From CAVVNP01 sp963800235 (lineage in GTDB: Bacteria > Actinomycetota > Acidimicrobiia > Acidimicrobiales > Iamiaceae), in contig CAWDAD010000004.1 in the NCBI GenBank assembly GCA_963800235.1, forward strand, positions 124,001 to 188,000: a stretch of 64,000 nucleotides of DNA, given 5' to 3'. The notes under the pieces are model-generated. The model saw nothing but the letters and a program-made list of their open reading frames with translations. It was not told the origin of the DNA and ran no database searches. Of the stretch, positions 1-7,911 are shown piece by piece. The translations under genes were made by a program, and so were the position numbers. Positions within the stretch are counted from its first letter, which is position 1; every line of letters begins with the position of its first letter.

Positions 1-2
1 AG

Positions 3-815
3 GGGGCGGCGACGGTGGCCAGGTACGTGGCGGCGGGCGCCCGGGCGGTGCTCGTGTGCTGCACCGGTGGCGAGGCCGGCGACATCCTCAACCCGGCCAT
101 GGATCGTCCGGAGGTGCGCGAGCGCCTCGGCGAGGTCCGCATGGAGGAGCTGGCGGCGTCGGTCGAGGCCATCGGCTACCAGGAGCTGGTCCTGCTCGGC
201 TACCGCGACTCGGGCATGCCCGACACGCCGGAGAACGCCGACGACCGGGCCTTCGCCAACGCCGACCTCGACGAGGCCGTCGGCCGCCTGGTCGAGGTGA
301 TCCGCCGGGAGCGTCCCCAGGTGATCCTCACCTACGGCGACGACCAGCAGGGCTACCCCCACCCGGACCACCTGCGGGTGCACGACATCTCCGTGCCGGC
401 CTTCGAGCGCGCCGGTGACCCCGACGCCTACCCGGGGACGGGCGAGCCGTGGCAGCCGCTGAAGCTCTACTACTCGTCCTGGTCGCGGGCGCGGATCCTG
501 GCTCTGCACGAGCGGTTCGAGGCCCTCGGCCTCGAGTCGCCGTTCGACGAGCGCTGGTTCGACCGGCCCGACCAGGACCACCGCATCACCACGCGCATCG
601 ACATCCGCGACTTCTACCCGGTGCGGGCCGCCGCCCTGCGCGCCCACGCCACCCAGATCGACCCGGAGTCGCCGTTCTGGTTCGGGCTGCCCGACGCCGA
701 GGCGGTCGACGCCTACCCGACCGAGGACTTCATCCTCGCCCGGTCGCTGGTCGCCTCGGGTGACCTCCCCGAGACCGACCTGTTCGCCGGCGTACGCCAG
801 CTCACCGAGCGCTGA
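3..815 (+). CDS. mca: Mycothiol S-conjugate amidase (PIG-L family), 5' end outside the window
   Basis: The reading frame is open from the first bases of the window (frame starting at base 3, reading GAATVARYVAAGA), so the gene begins upstream and the GTG at 15 is internal. The N-terminal HPDDE zinc motif of the family is therefore missing from view. The second zinc motif is present as PHPDHLRVHD, and the C-terminal stretch ATQIDPESPFWFGLP is the kind seen in Mca rather than in MshB. Known role of Mca: it cleaves mycothiol S-conjugates to a mercapturic acid and GlcN-Ins during detoxification of electrophiles in the cytoplasm of actinobacteria. The gene stands alone; the next gene starts 124 bases downstream. 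A general LmbE-type deacetylase is the alternative. Confidence 0.82.
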   Translation, partial: GAATVARYVAAGARAVLVCCTGGEAGDILNPAMDRPEVRERLGEVRMEELAASVEAIGYQELVLLGYRDSGMPDTPENADDRAFANADLDEAVGRLVEVIRRERPQVILTYGDDQQGYPHPDHLRVHDISVPAFERAGDPDAYPGTGEPWQPLKLYYSSWSRARILALHERFEALGLESPFDERWFDRPDQDHRITTRIDIRDFYPVRAAALRAHATQIDPESPFWFGLPDAEAVDAYPTEDFILARSLVASGDLPETDLFAGVRQLTER

Positions 816-939
816 CCGGCTGCCCCAGCGGGCCCCGCCGGACGCAGCCCTCGGTCGGGACGCCGGCTGGCGCCCGCGACCGGGTTGGGTACGCTCCGGC
901 CGACCGCCAGCGACCCGATGACGAGCGGAGGCTCAGCCC

Positions 940-1326
940 ATGGCCAAGTACCTGTCCCAGGAGTGGCTCGACCTGCAGAAGGAGCTGGCCGAGTCCTTCC
1001 CGAGCAAGCCCGGCGCCAGCGCCCACATGCAGTACGTGGTCGCCGGTGGCCCCGACGGCGACGTCAAGTACCACGCCGTCATCGAGGACGGGAAGATGGT
1101 CGAGAACCAGCTGGGCGAGGACCCCGACGCCGAGTTCACGCTGACCACCGGCTACGACGACTCGGTGCGCATCGCCAAGGGCGAGCTCGACGCCAACGCC
1201 GCCTTCATGCAGGGCAAGGTCAAGGTCACCGGGAACATGGGCAAGCTGATGACCCTCATGCCGCTGACCCAGAGCCCCGAGTACAAGGACATCAGCGCCA
1301 AGGTGGCCGAGCAGACCGAGTTCTGA
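940..1326 (+). CDS. SCP2 sterol-binding-domain protein
   Basis: This 128-residue protein consists of a single SCP-2 sterol transfer domain: a hydrophobic N-terminal half, then the typical sequence FTLTTGYDDSVRIAKGELD followed by AAFMQGKVKVTGNMGKLM. SCP2 domains bind lipids or acyl-CoA; small stand-alone versions are common in actinobacteria next to fatty-acid genes, but the true ligand is unknown. The ATG is preceded by GCGGAGG about 8 nt upstream, a good ribosome binding site that settles the start. A TANNNT box (TACGCT, near 888) lies about 50 nt upstream, so this gene has a normal leader. It converges on the deacetylase gene to its right with a 27-base gap. Confidence 0.85.
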   Translation: MAKYLSQEWLDLQKELAESFPSKPGASAHMQYVVAGGPDGDVKYHAVIEDGKMVENQLGEDPDAEFTLTTGYDDSVRIAKGELDANAAFMQGKVKVTGNMGKLMTLMPLTQSPEYKDISAKVAEQTEF

Positions 1327-1353
1327 GCCCGGTCGCGCCCTGGGACGGGTCGG

Positions 1354-2187
1354 TCAGGCGGGCCGCATGAGGTCGCGCAGGGCCCGGTAGCCGACCACGG
1401 CGACGCCGGCCTCCGACAGCCGGCCGGCCAGCTCGTCGTCCTCGGTGACGAGCCGGTGGTCGTCGACCCGCGACGGCCAGTCGGGGTCGAGGGCGCGCTG
1501 CTCCGGCGTGTCGAGGGCGGGGCGGACGTAGAGCTCGGTGACCCCCGGCCGGAGGTCGCCGACGGCGCGCTCGACGGTGTCGCGGCTGCCGACGCCCGGC
1601 ACCCGGAGGAAGTGGTCGGGGAAGAGCACCCCCGCTTCGGCCGCCAGACGGCGGAAGGGGAACCCGATGGCCGCCTCGGTGGACGCACCGGACAGGCGCA
1701 CCGGCAGCTCGAACTCGACGGCGAGGTCGAGGTAGATGTCGAAGAACTCGGGCCGCATCTGCAGCGTGCCCATGTGGGAGTCGAGGTGGCTGACGTCGAA
1801 GCCCCACAAGATGGCCCGCTCCACCTGGGCCCGGAGCTCGCGACGGACCTCGTCGAGGTCGGCGTGCTCCCAGATGTCCTGCACCGTGCGGGGGAAGCCG
1901 CCGTCGCCGCCGAGCAGGGAGGGCGCCGAGGTGATCGGTCCCCACCGGTAGAGCTCGAACTCGGCGTTGAGGGTGAGGTGCACGCCCACGTCCTCGCCGC
2001 GGTACCGGGCGGCCGCGTCGCGGGCCCACGGGCACGGCACCATCAGCGACGCGCTCGAGGCGACGCCGTCGCGGAGCGCCTCGTAGGCGCCGGCGGTCGT
2101 GGCGTGGCTGAGGCCGAGGTCGTCGCAGTTGACGATGAGGACCCGGGCATCGGGGCCGAAGCCGAGACGCTCGGTCAGCTCCGTCAC
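1354..2187 (-). CDS. ChbG/HpnK (YdjC-like) family carbohydrate deacetylase
   Basis: The 277-residue protein opens with LIVNCDDLGLSHATTAGAYE, the hallmark of the YdjC/ChbG/HpnK family, where the DD pair binds the catalytic metal. A later HLDSHMGTLQMRPEF segment supplies the metal-binding histidines (SHLDSH), and GVHLTLNAE is the third family motif. Members remove acetyl groups from N-acetylated sugars such as chitobiose or from hopanoid-linked sugars; the substrate here cannot be told. The gene starts 10 bases after the stop of the nuclease-like lipoprotein gene, so the two are probably cotranscribed. Full length for the family. Confidence 0.82.
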   Translation of the reverse strand: MTELTERLGFGPDARVLIVNCDDLGLSHATTAGAYEALRDGVASSASLMVPCPWARDAAARYRGEDVGVHLTLNAEFELYRWGPITSAPSLLGGDGGFPRTVQDIWEHADLDEVRRELRAQVERAILWGFDVSHLDSHMGTLQMRPEFFDIYLDLAVEFELPVRLSGASTEAAIGFPFRRLAAEAGVLFPDHFLRVPGVGSRDTVERAVGDLRPGVTELYVRPALDTPEQRALDPDWPSRVDDHRLVTEDDELAGRLSEAGVAVVGYRALRDLMRPA

Positions 2188-2197
2188 GGGGCCGACG

Positions 2198-2785
2198 CTA
2201 TCGCCGGACGTGGTTCCCGCCGCAGGCCCGCCACAGACCCAGCCCGGCGGCGCGGGCGCGGCTGCTCGCTCGCTCCAGCTCGGTGGCGTGGGCCACGTTG
2301 GGCGGGTAGGTGAGCAGTCCGGCGTAGCCCTGCTCGACCAGCCACCGGTTCAGGAAGGCGTGGTCGCGCGCCCGGTAGAGGTAGGCGAGCAGCCGGCCGT
2401 AGTCGTCGCGGGCCTCGACGTCGCGCACCAGGTCGACCTGGGTGCCGGGCGGCAGGAAGGCGGCGGTGGCCCGGCTGGCCTCGTGGCTGAAGCACTCCGG
2501 CGGGGTGCCGGGCTTCACCGACTCGGGGGTGTCGATGCCGAGCAGCCGGACCCGCTCGCTCCGGCCGGCCAGTCGGACCTCGACGGTGTCGCCGTCGACC
2601 ACCCGGGTGACCGTCGCCCGCCCGGGTCGCTCGTCGGTCGATGGCGCGCTCGACGAGGCGGAGCACCCGACGAGGGCGGTGAGGGCGATCAGCGAGACGC
2701 TGCCGGCCGCCATCACGGACCGTCGACGGCGCGTGGAGCGGCGTCGACGGGACCCGAGCCGACGGGACCGGGGACGAGCAGCCAC
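2198..2785 (-). CDS. Thermonuclease-like (SNase) lipoprotein
   Basis: The 195-residue reading frame carries an Arg-rich N terminus, a hydrophobic stretch ending LIALTALVGC (lipobox, Cys about 41) and then a staphylococcal-nuclease domain. Family catalytic residues are visible: VRLLGIDTPES gives Arg and Glu, and DDYGRLLAYLY gives the second Arg. The product is predicted to be exported, lipid-anchored and to cut DNA or RNA in a Ca2+-dependent manner. An internal ATG at residue 25 (MAAGSVSLIALTALVGC) would give a more ordinary lipoprotein signal; the longer start adds an Arg-rich segment, so the start is uncertain. It precedes the YdjC-like gene by 10 bases. Confidence 0.8.
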   Translation of the reverse strand: MAARPRSRRLGSRRRRSTRRRRSVMAAGSVSLIALTALVGCSASSSAPSTDERPGRATVTRVVDGDTVEVRLAGRSERVRLLGIDTPESVKPGTPPECFSHEASRATAAFLPPGTQVDLVRDVEARDDYGRLLAYLYRARDHAFLNRWLVEQGYAGLLTYPPNVAHATELERASSRARAAGLGLWRACGGNHVRR

Positions 2786-2863
2786 GAGGAGACCTCCGGG
2801 TGGGACGGTGTGCGGCGGAGGGGTCCGCGAGGTGGTGTCGGCGCCCGGAGGGCGCGATCGGCG

Positions 2864-4036
2864 CTAGATGCGCTCGATGATGGTGCCGGTGCCGAGGCCG
2901 CCGCCGCAGCACATCGACACCAGGCCGTAGCGGCCCTCGATGCGCTCGAGCTCGTGCAGGGCCTTGGTGAGCAGCACCGCACCGGTGCCGCCGAGGGGGT
3001 GGCCGAGGGCGATGGCGCCGCCGTTGGGGTTGACGGTGTCGAGGTCGGCGCCGACCTCCTCGGCCCAGGCGAGCACCACGGAGGCGAACGCCTCGTTGAT
3101 CTCGCTGGTGTCCATGTCGGACATGGAGAGCCCGGTGCGCTCGAACAGCCGCTGGCTGGCGTCGATGGGGCCGGTCAGCATGAGCACGGGGTCGACGCCC
3201 ACCAGGCAGGTGTCGACGACGCGGGCCCGAGGCGTGAGGCCCAGCTGCTCGGCCTTCTCGGCGGTCATGAGCAGGACAGCAGCGGCGCCGTCGGAGATCT
3301 GCGAGGAGCTGCCGGCGGTGTGCACGCCGTCCTGGCGCGCCACCGGCTTGAGCGACTGCAGCTTGTCGAGCGAGGTCTCGCGCAACCCCTCGTCGCGGGT
3401 GACGGTGTGGGTGGTGTCGCCCGGCTTGCCCTCGTCGGTGAGGTCCGGGGCCTCGATGGGGACGATCTCGCGCTCGAAGCGACCCTCGGCCCAGGCCTCG
3501 GCGGCCCGCTCCTGCGAGCGCAGCCCGAAGGCGTCGGTGTCGGCGCGGGTGATGCCCCACTTCTCGGCGATGCGCTCGGCACCCTCGAACTGGGACGTGA
3601 ACTCGTACTGCCCGAAGTAGGACTTGGGGATGGGTCGGCCGAAGTCGCCCTTGGCGTTGGAGCCGATCGGCACCCGGCTCATGACCTCGACCCCGCAGGC
3701 CAGGGCCACGTCGACGACCCCGGCGCCGACCAGCCCGACCGCCAGGTTGGTGGCCTGCTGGGAGGACCCGCACTGGCTGTCGACCGTGGTGGCGGGCACC
3801 GACAGCGGCAGCCCGGCGGCGAGCCACGCCGTGCGACCGATGTTGAACGCCTGCTCGCCGATCTGGCTGACGCAGCCGGTGACGACCTGACCGACCTGGG
3901 CCGGGTCGATGCCGGACCGGTCGACCACCGCCCGCTGCACGGCCGCCAGCAGGTCGGCGGGGTGCATGGTGGACAGCCCGCCTCCGCGGCGGCCGATGGG
4001 GGAGCGGGCGGCTTCGACGATCACGACCTCGGTCAT
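2864..4036 (-). CDS. Acetyl-CoA acetyltransferase (thiolase)
   Basis: The 390-residue thiolase starts at MTEVVIVEAARSPIGRRGGG. The active-site Cys lies in DSQCGSSQQA, the second half has NEAFASVVLAW and NPNGGAIALGHPLGGTGA (catalytic His), and the C-terminal catalytic Cys is in SMCCGGGLGTG. Thiolases cleave 3-ketoacyl-CoA in beta-oxidation or condense acetyl-CoA; FadA-type use with the other acyl-CoA genes here is likely. The open frame extends 69 codons further upstream, but that part overlaps a convincing 55-codon gene in another frame and lacks thiolase similarity, so the ATG at 4036 is chosen. Only 10 bases separate it from that small gene. Confidence 0.9.
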   Translation of the reverse strand: MTEVVIVEAARSPIGRRGGGLSTMHPADLLAAVQRAVVDRSGIDPAQVGQVVTGCVSQIGEQAFNIGRTAWLAAGLPLSVPATTVDSQCGSSQQATNLAVGLVGAGVVDVALACGVEVMSRVPIGSNAKGDFGRPIPKSYFGQYEFTSQFEGAERIAEKWGITRADTDAFGLRSQERAAEAWAEGRFEREIVPIEAPDLTDEGKPGDTTHTVTRDEGLRETSLDKLQSLKPVARQDGVHTAGSSSQISDGAAAVLLMTAEKAEQLGLTPRARVVDTCLVGVDPVLMLTGPIDASQRLFERTGLSMSDMDTSEINEAFASVVLAWAEEVGADLDTVNPNGGAIALGHPLGGTGAVLLTKALHELERIEGRYGLVSMCCGGGLGTGTIIERI

Positions 4037-4046
4037 GCCGGGCACC

Positions 4047-4214
4047 TTACGCAGCGGGGCGCTGGCGGTCGCCGTGGACCTCGTCGTCGTCGGCGCGGTG
4101 GTGGGCGAGGAGCGCGGCGCGGGCCTCCGCGACCCCCCGCAGGCCGATGCGGCGGGTCCGCTCGTCGAGCTTCCAGCTGCTCGGCACCTCGATGAGGGGG
4201 AGCTGTTCGTCCAT
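4047..4214 (-). CDS. Small conserved actinobacterial-type protein (55 aa), upstream of thiolase
   Basis: A 56-codon frame begins with MDEQLPLIEVP, continues SSWKLDERTRRIGLRGVAEAR and ends with an acidic/basic tail and TAA. The pattern 'short acidic start, W-K/R-LDE-x-TR-x-x-G-x-x-G-x-x-x-AR' resembles small uncharacterised proteins I recall from actinobacteria; no function is known to me. The stop lies 10 bases before the thiolase ATG, so the two are probably cotranscribed. Codon use (GC-rich third positions throughout) matches the neighbours. It is a better explanation of this stretch than an N-terminal extension of the thiolase. Confidence 0.6.
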   Translation of the reverse strand: MDEQLPLIEVPSSWKLDERTRRIGLRGVAEARAALLAHHRADDDEVHGDRQRPAA

Positions 4215-4309
4215 GTCCTGATCATCGTCAGGGGGGGTGACAATGTTCCGAGGCAGGGGTCACAGACCGGCGAATCCGCAGGTCACGCCGGTGCGGGTGG
4301 CGGGTGTCA

Positions 4310-4490
4310 CGCGTTGCTGGGCGCCGCCTCGTGGGCGGCGCTGGCTTCGCCATGCGGGTCGGTCGCTCGTGCTGCTTCGGCTGCGCCTGCGCAGCGTTGC
4401 TGGGCGCTGCCTGGGGGCGGCGCTGGCTTCGCCATGACGGGTGTCATCGGTGGTGCTGCTCCGGCTCGCGCCTGCGCAGCGTTGCCCACA
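4310..4490. repeat. REP-like hairpin repeat, locus 1 (two units)
   Basis: This non-coding stretch between the amidase stop and the small gene holds two copies of a repeat also found near 27.8, 61.0 and 62.6 kb. Each copy has a GC hairpin (4321-4341, arms GCGCCGCC/GGCGGCGC; 4404-4423, arms GCGCTGCC/GGCGGCGC) followed by the invariant TGGCTTCGCCATG and, farther on, GCAGCGTTG. The loops differ between copies while the arms are kept. The remaining sequence of the 4215-4572 interval shows no gene I can support. Confidence 0.75.
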
Positions 4491-4572
4491 GTTCGGCGTG
4501 GGTCGCGCGGGAAGCGGGGTTCAGCGCCGGTTCGTGCCCGATCCGACCTTCCGCCGGAAGCGGCTCGGCAGG

Positions 4573-5961
4573 TCAGCGGGGGGCGTCGGGGGTGACGAGC
4601 GGCCACGGGCGCTCGCGCTCGACCACGGCGGCGAGGTCGAGCAGCAGGGCGTCGGTGTGGTGGCGGCCGATCACCTGCATGCCGACCGGCAGCCCGTCGA
4701 CGTGCTCCACGGGGATGGAGATGGCCGGGTTGCCGGTGATGTTGGCCGGGATGGTGAGGGCGCCGTTGTTGCCGGGCTCGACCCGCTGGTCGCCGACCCG
4801 GTTGTTGCTGGCGATCTCGGCGGGGAACGGGGTGTCCGGGTTGCTGGCGGCGATCACGAAGTCGACCCGGTCGAAGACCTCGGCCAGCGCCTCGTTCGAC
4901 TCGATGCGGGCCGCCTCGCCCCGAGCGGCCATGTCGAGGTCGTAGAGCTCCTCGGCCATCGACACCCCGAAGGCGATCTCCCTGGTCATGTCGTCCTTGC
5001 ACCCGGGCCAGCGGTCGCCCAGCTCCATCTTCAGGCCGACCAGGTTGCCCATGGCCCAGGCCAGGTCGAGCGTCGGCAGCTCCACCGGCACGTCGACCAC
5101 CTCGAGACCGGCGTCGGCGGCCAGCTGCCGTCCCGCCTCGACGACGCGCTCCTGGACCTCGTCGCGCACCACCGCCGCTCCCAGGGTGGGGGCGATGGCG
5201 ACCCGCTTGCCCTGCAGGTCGTGGGTGCCGAGGTCCCGCTCCCAGCCCTCGATCTTCGGCAGCGAGTAGGGGTCGCGGGAGTCGAAGCCGGCGGCGACGT
5301 CGTACCAGCGGGCGACGTCGCGGACCGACCGGGCCATGCACCCGAGGACGACGGTGAGCGGGGCGATCAGCGTGCGGGGCCCGCGGGGGATGCGGCCGGC
5401 GGTGCCCTTCATGCCGACCAGGCCGTTGAACCCGGCGGGGATGCGGATGGAGCCCCCGCCGTCGCCGCCGCTGGCGATGGTGAGCAGGCCGCCGGCCACC
5501 GCCGCCGAGCTGCCCGCCGACGAGCCACCGGTGGTGCGGTCGACGCGCCACGGGTTGCGGGTGATCCCGTTCTCCTTGGTGATCCCGACGTTGAGGCCGC
5601 CGAACTCGCTGGCGGTGGTGGCGCCGACCAGCACCGCCCCGGCCTGCCGCAGCCGGGCGACCTGGGTGCTGTCGTGGTCGTAGGTGCGTCCGGCGAACAC
5701 GAGCGACGCCTCGGTGTTGGGCCACCCCGCCACCGGTTCGAGCTGCTTGATGGCGATGGGCACCCCGCCGAGCGGCAGCGAGGGATCGGCGTCGGCCGCC
5801 GCGCGACGGGCGGCGTCGAGGTCGAGGTGCGAGAAGGCGTTCAGCTCGCTGGCCTCGACGGCGGCGACGGTGGCCTCCAGCTCCTCGACCGGCGACCGCT
5901 CGCCGGAGCGGAAGGTCTCGACCAGCGAGCAGGCGTCCCCGGACCACGGTGCATCAGGCAT
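4573..5961 (-). CDS. Amidase (amidase-signature family)
   Basis: The 462-residue protein has the complete Ser-Ser-Lys triad of the amidase signature family: Lys in VPIAIKQLEPV, the bridging Ser in GGDGGGSIRIPAGF and the Gly/Ser-rich TTGGSSAGSSAAVAGG loop with the nucleophile Ser. Family members hydrolyse amides or small nitrile-derived substrates; a GatA role is unlikely because no gatB or gatC is nearby. The ATG at 5961 is preceded by TAGGGT (5974-5969) with 7 nt between, and no Shine-Dalgarno, which suggests a leaderless mRNA. It is divergent from the thioesterase gene with a 94-base gap. Confidence 0.87.
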   Translation of the reverse strand: MPDAPWSGDACSLVETFRSGERSPVEELEATVAAVEASELNAFSHLDLDAARRAAADADPSLPLGGVPIAIKQLEPVAGWPNTEASLVFAGRTYDHDSTQVARLRQAGAVLVGATTASEFGGLNVGITKENGITRNPWRVDRTTGGSSAGSSAAVAGGLLTIASGGDGGGSIRIPAGFNGLVGMKGTAGRIPRGPRTLIAPLTVVLGCMARSVRDVARWYDVAAGFDSRDPYSLPKIEGWERDLGTHDLQGKRVAIAPTLGAAVVRDEVQERVVEAGRQLAADAGLEVVDVPVELPTLDLAWAMGNLVGLKMELGDRWPGCKDDMTREIAFGVSMAEELYDLDMAARGEAARIESNEALAEVFDRVDFVIAASNPDTPFPAEIASNNRVGDQRVEPGNNGALTIPANITGNPAISIPVEHVDGLPVGMQVIGRHHTDALLLDLAAVVERERPWPLVTPDAPR

Positions 5962-6055
5962 GGGCCCGACCCTAGGAGAGCCGGCCGACCCCGACTCGGG
6001 AGAGCCGGTCGACGCCGGTGTCGGCCCGCCGGGGACCCCACTAGGTTCCGAGGTC

Positions 6056-6922
6056 TTGGACGCACGTCAGTTCCTCGGTCTCGAGGCCACCCACAACCCG
6101 AACCGGTGGTGCCTGCCGGTCACGCCCGGGCTGTCGACCGGGCACGGCTTCCTGTTCGGTGGCTGCGGGCTCGGCGCCGCCATCGAGGCGCTGGAGGGCA
6201 CCACCGGCAGGCCCCTGGTGTGGGCCACCGCCCAGTACCTGTCCTATGCCAACCCACCCTCGATCATGGACATCGACGTGCTCGTCCCGGTGGCCGGCAG
6301 GTCGATCACCCAGGCCCGGGCGGTCGCCCACGTCGCCGACCGCGAGATCCTCACCGTCAACGCCGCCCTCGGCGAGCGACCGATGGAGGCCTCCGGGTCC
6401 TGGGCCCGCCGTCCCGACGTGGAGCCGCCGGAGCGGTGCCCCGAGCGGATGTTCCGCCAGTTCGTCGAGGACTCGATCTCGGGCCGCATGGAGCTGCGCC
6501 TCGCCAAGGGCCGCAACCTGCTCGACGTCGACCCGGCCGACCCGCCCTCGCCCAGCCCCGACGGTGAGTCGGCCCTGTGGGCGCGGATCCCCGACCTCAT
6601 GGAGCCGTCGGCGGCGACCCTCGCCATCCTCGGCGACTACGTGCCCTTCGGGATCGGCCAGGCCCTCGGCGCCCAGGCCGGCGGCAACAGCCTCGACAAC
6701 ACCCTGCGCATCGGGCGGCTGGTGCCAACCGAGTGGGTGCTGATCGACATCCACATCGAGACGGTGGCCAACGGGTTCGGCCACGGGACCGTCCACCTGT
6801 GGTCCGAGGACGGCACCCTCATGGGCACCGCCAGCCAGTCGACCATCGTGCGCTTCTGGCGCGACCCGGGTCGGCCGGAGAACCGGGCGGCGGCCCGTGC
6901 GGCCGAGGCCGGCACGACGTGA
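6056..6922 (+). CDS. Acyl-CoA thioesterase-like, double hot-dog (TesB-type) protein
   Basis: The frame from TTG 6056 gives 288 residues starting LDARQFLGLEATHNPNRW. Two hot-dog repeats are recognisable: the first around GLSTGHGFLFGGCGLGAAIEAL and the second around NSLDNTLRIGRLVPTEWVLI, with HGTVHLWSEDGTLMGTASQS near the end, a typical thioesterase-4C-like finish. The frame is open farther left but that part overlaps the amidase promoter and reads as low-complexity. TAGGTT at 6042-6047 lies 8 nt before the TTG, consistent with a leaderless start. It is followed by an LLM oxidoreductase after 23 bases and an HAD gene, forming a probable operon. Substrate unknown. Confidence 0.72.
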   Translation: MDARQFLGLEATHNPNRWCLPVTPGLSTGHGFLFGGCGLGAAIEALEGTTGRPLVWATAQYLSYANPPSIMDIDVLVPVAGRSITQARAVAHVADREILTVNAALGERPMEASGSWARRPDVEPPERCPERMFRQFVEDSISGRMELRLAKGRNLLDVDPADPPSPSPDGESALWARIPDLMEPSAATLAILGDYVPFGIGQALGAQAGGNSLDNTLRIGRLVPTEWVLIDIHIETVANGFGHGTVHLWSEDGTLMGTASQSTIVRFWRDPGRPENRAAARAAEAGTT

Positions 6923-6945
6923 CCAGCACCTGACGAGGAGCAGCC

Positions 6946-7905
6946 ATGGACCGCTACGGCATGACCATCCCCTTCGACGGGGTCCCGCTCCACGACCAGC
7001 GGGACTGGATCGTCGAGCTGGAGGACCTCGGCTACACCGACGTGTGGTCGAGCGAGGCCAACGGCCACGACGGCTTCACGCCGCTCGCGCTGTCGTCGGT
7101 GTGGGCGCCGTCGCTGCGCCTCGGCAGCGCCATCGTCCCCGCCTTCACCCGGGGCCCGGCGACCATGGCCCAGTGCGTCGGGGCCCTGGCCGACGCCGCC
7201 CCCGGCCGGGTGGCCTTCGGCATCGGCACCTCCTCGAACGTCATCGTCGAGCGCTGGAACGACATCGACTTCGACGAGCCGTACCGGCGCACACGCGACA
7301 TGGTGCGGTTCCTCCGCAAGGCGCTGACCGGCGAGAAGGTCAGCGAGCAGTTCGACACCTTCGAGGTCAAGGGGTTCAAGCTCGGGTTCCGCCCGGAGGA
7401 GCCGCCCCGCATCCTGGTGGCGGCGCTCCGGGAGGGCATGCTGCGCATGGCCGGCCGCGAAGGCGACGGCGCCATCATCAACTGGCTCTCGGCCGACGAC
7501 GTGCGCCAGGTCGTCCCCCACGTGCACGCCGGGGGCGAGGGCAAGGAGGTCGTGGCCCGCATCTTCGTGGCGCCCACCGACGACGCCGAGACCGTGCGGA
7601 ACATGGGCCGCTACGCCATCGCCGCCTACCTGAACGTGCCGGTCTACGCCGCCTTCCACGAGTGGGTGGGGCGGGGCGAGGTGCTGCAGCCGATGTGGGA
7701 CGCCTGGGCGGCCGGCGACCGGGCCGAGGCGCTCGCCGCCATCCCCGACTCGGTGGTCGACGAGCTGATCGTGCACGGTCCGCCCGAGCGGTGCCGCGAG
7801 CACATCGACCGCTACCGGGCCAACGGCGTCACCTGCCCGGCGCTCGCCCTGCTGCCGTTCGGCTACGACCAGCGCCAGGCCATCCGCGACCTCGCCCCCC
7901 GCTAG
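6946..7905 (+). CDS. LLM-class (F420-dependent-type) flavin oxidoreductase
   Basis: This 319-residue protein has the luciferase-like TIM-barrel pattern: LEDLGYTDVWSSEANGHDGF near the N terminus, LRLGSAIVPAFTRGPATMAQ, then GRVAFGIGTSS and the LRKALTGEKV segment. Actinobacterial members mostly use coenzyme F420 and act on varied hydride acceptors; the substrate is unknown. It resembles the gene at 14738-15745 over its whole length (both carry LTGEKV followed by VKGF-[KR]-LG), so the two are paralogues. GAGGAG lies 7-8 nt before the ATG. It sits between thioesterase and HAD genes on the same strand, with 6 bases to the latter. Confidence 0.85.
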   Translation: MDRYGMTIPFDGVPLHDQRDWIVELEDLGYTDVWSSEANGHDGFTPLALSSVWAPSLRLGSAIVPAFTRGPATMAQCVGALADAAPGRVAFGIGTSSNVIVERWNDIDFDEPYRRTRDMVRFLRKALTGEKVSEQFDTFEVKGFKLGFRPEEPPRILVAALREGMLRMAGREGDGAIINWLSADDVRQVVPHVHAGGEGKEVVARIFVAPTDDAETVRNMGRYAIAAYLNVPVYAAFHEWVGRGEVLQPMWDAWAAGDRAEALAAIPDSVVDELIVHGPPERCREHIDRYRANGVTCPALALLPFGYDQRQAIRDLAPR

Positions 7906-7911
7906 CGCGTC

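Noticed and set aside
2099..4195. Long plus-strand reading frame (698 codons) opposite the thiolase
   Set aside because: It is antisense to the YdjC-like, nuclease and thiolase genes, which have clear domains; long shadow frames are expected at this GC content.
4037..4243. 69-codon N-terminal extension of the thiolase
   Set aside because: It lacks thiolase similarity and overlaps a better-supported 55-codon gene; thiolases begin near MTEVVIVEAARSP.
4441..6567. Long plus-strand frame (708 codons) opposite the amidase
   Set aside because: Antisense to a complete amidase with its triad; composition is Gly/Ala/Arg/Val-rich without any domain.
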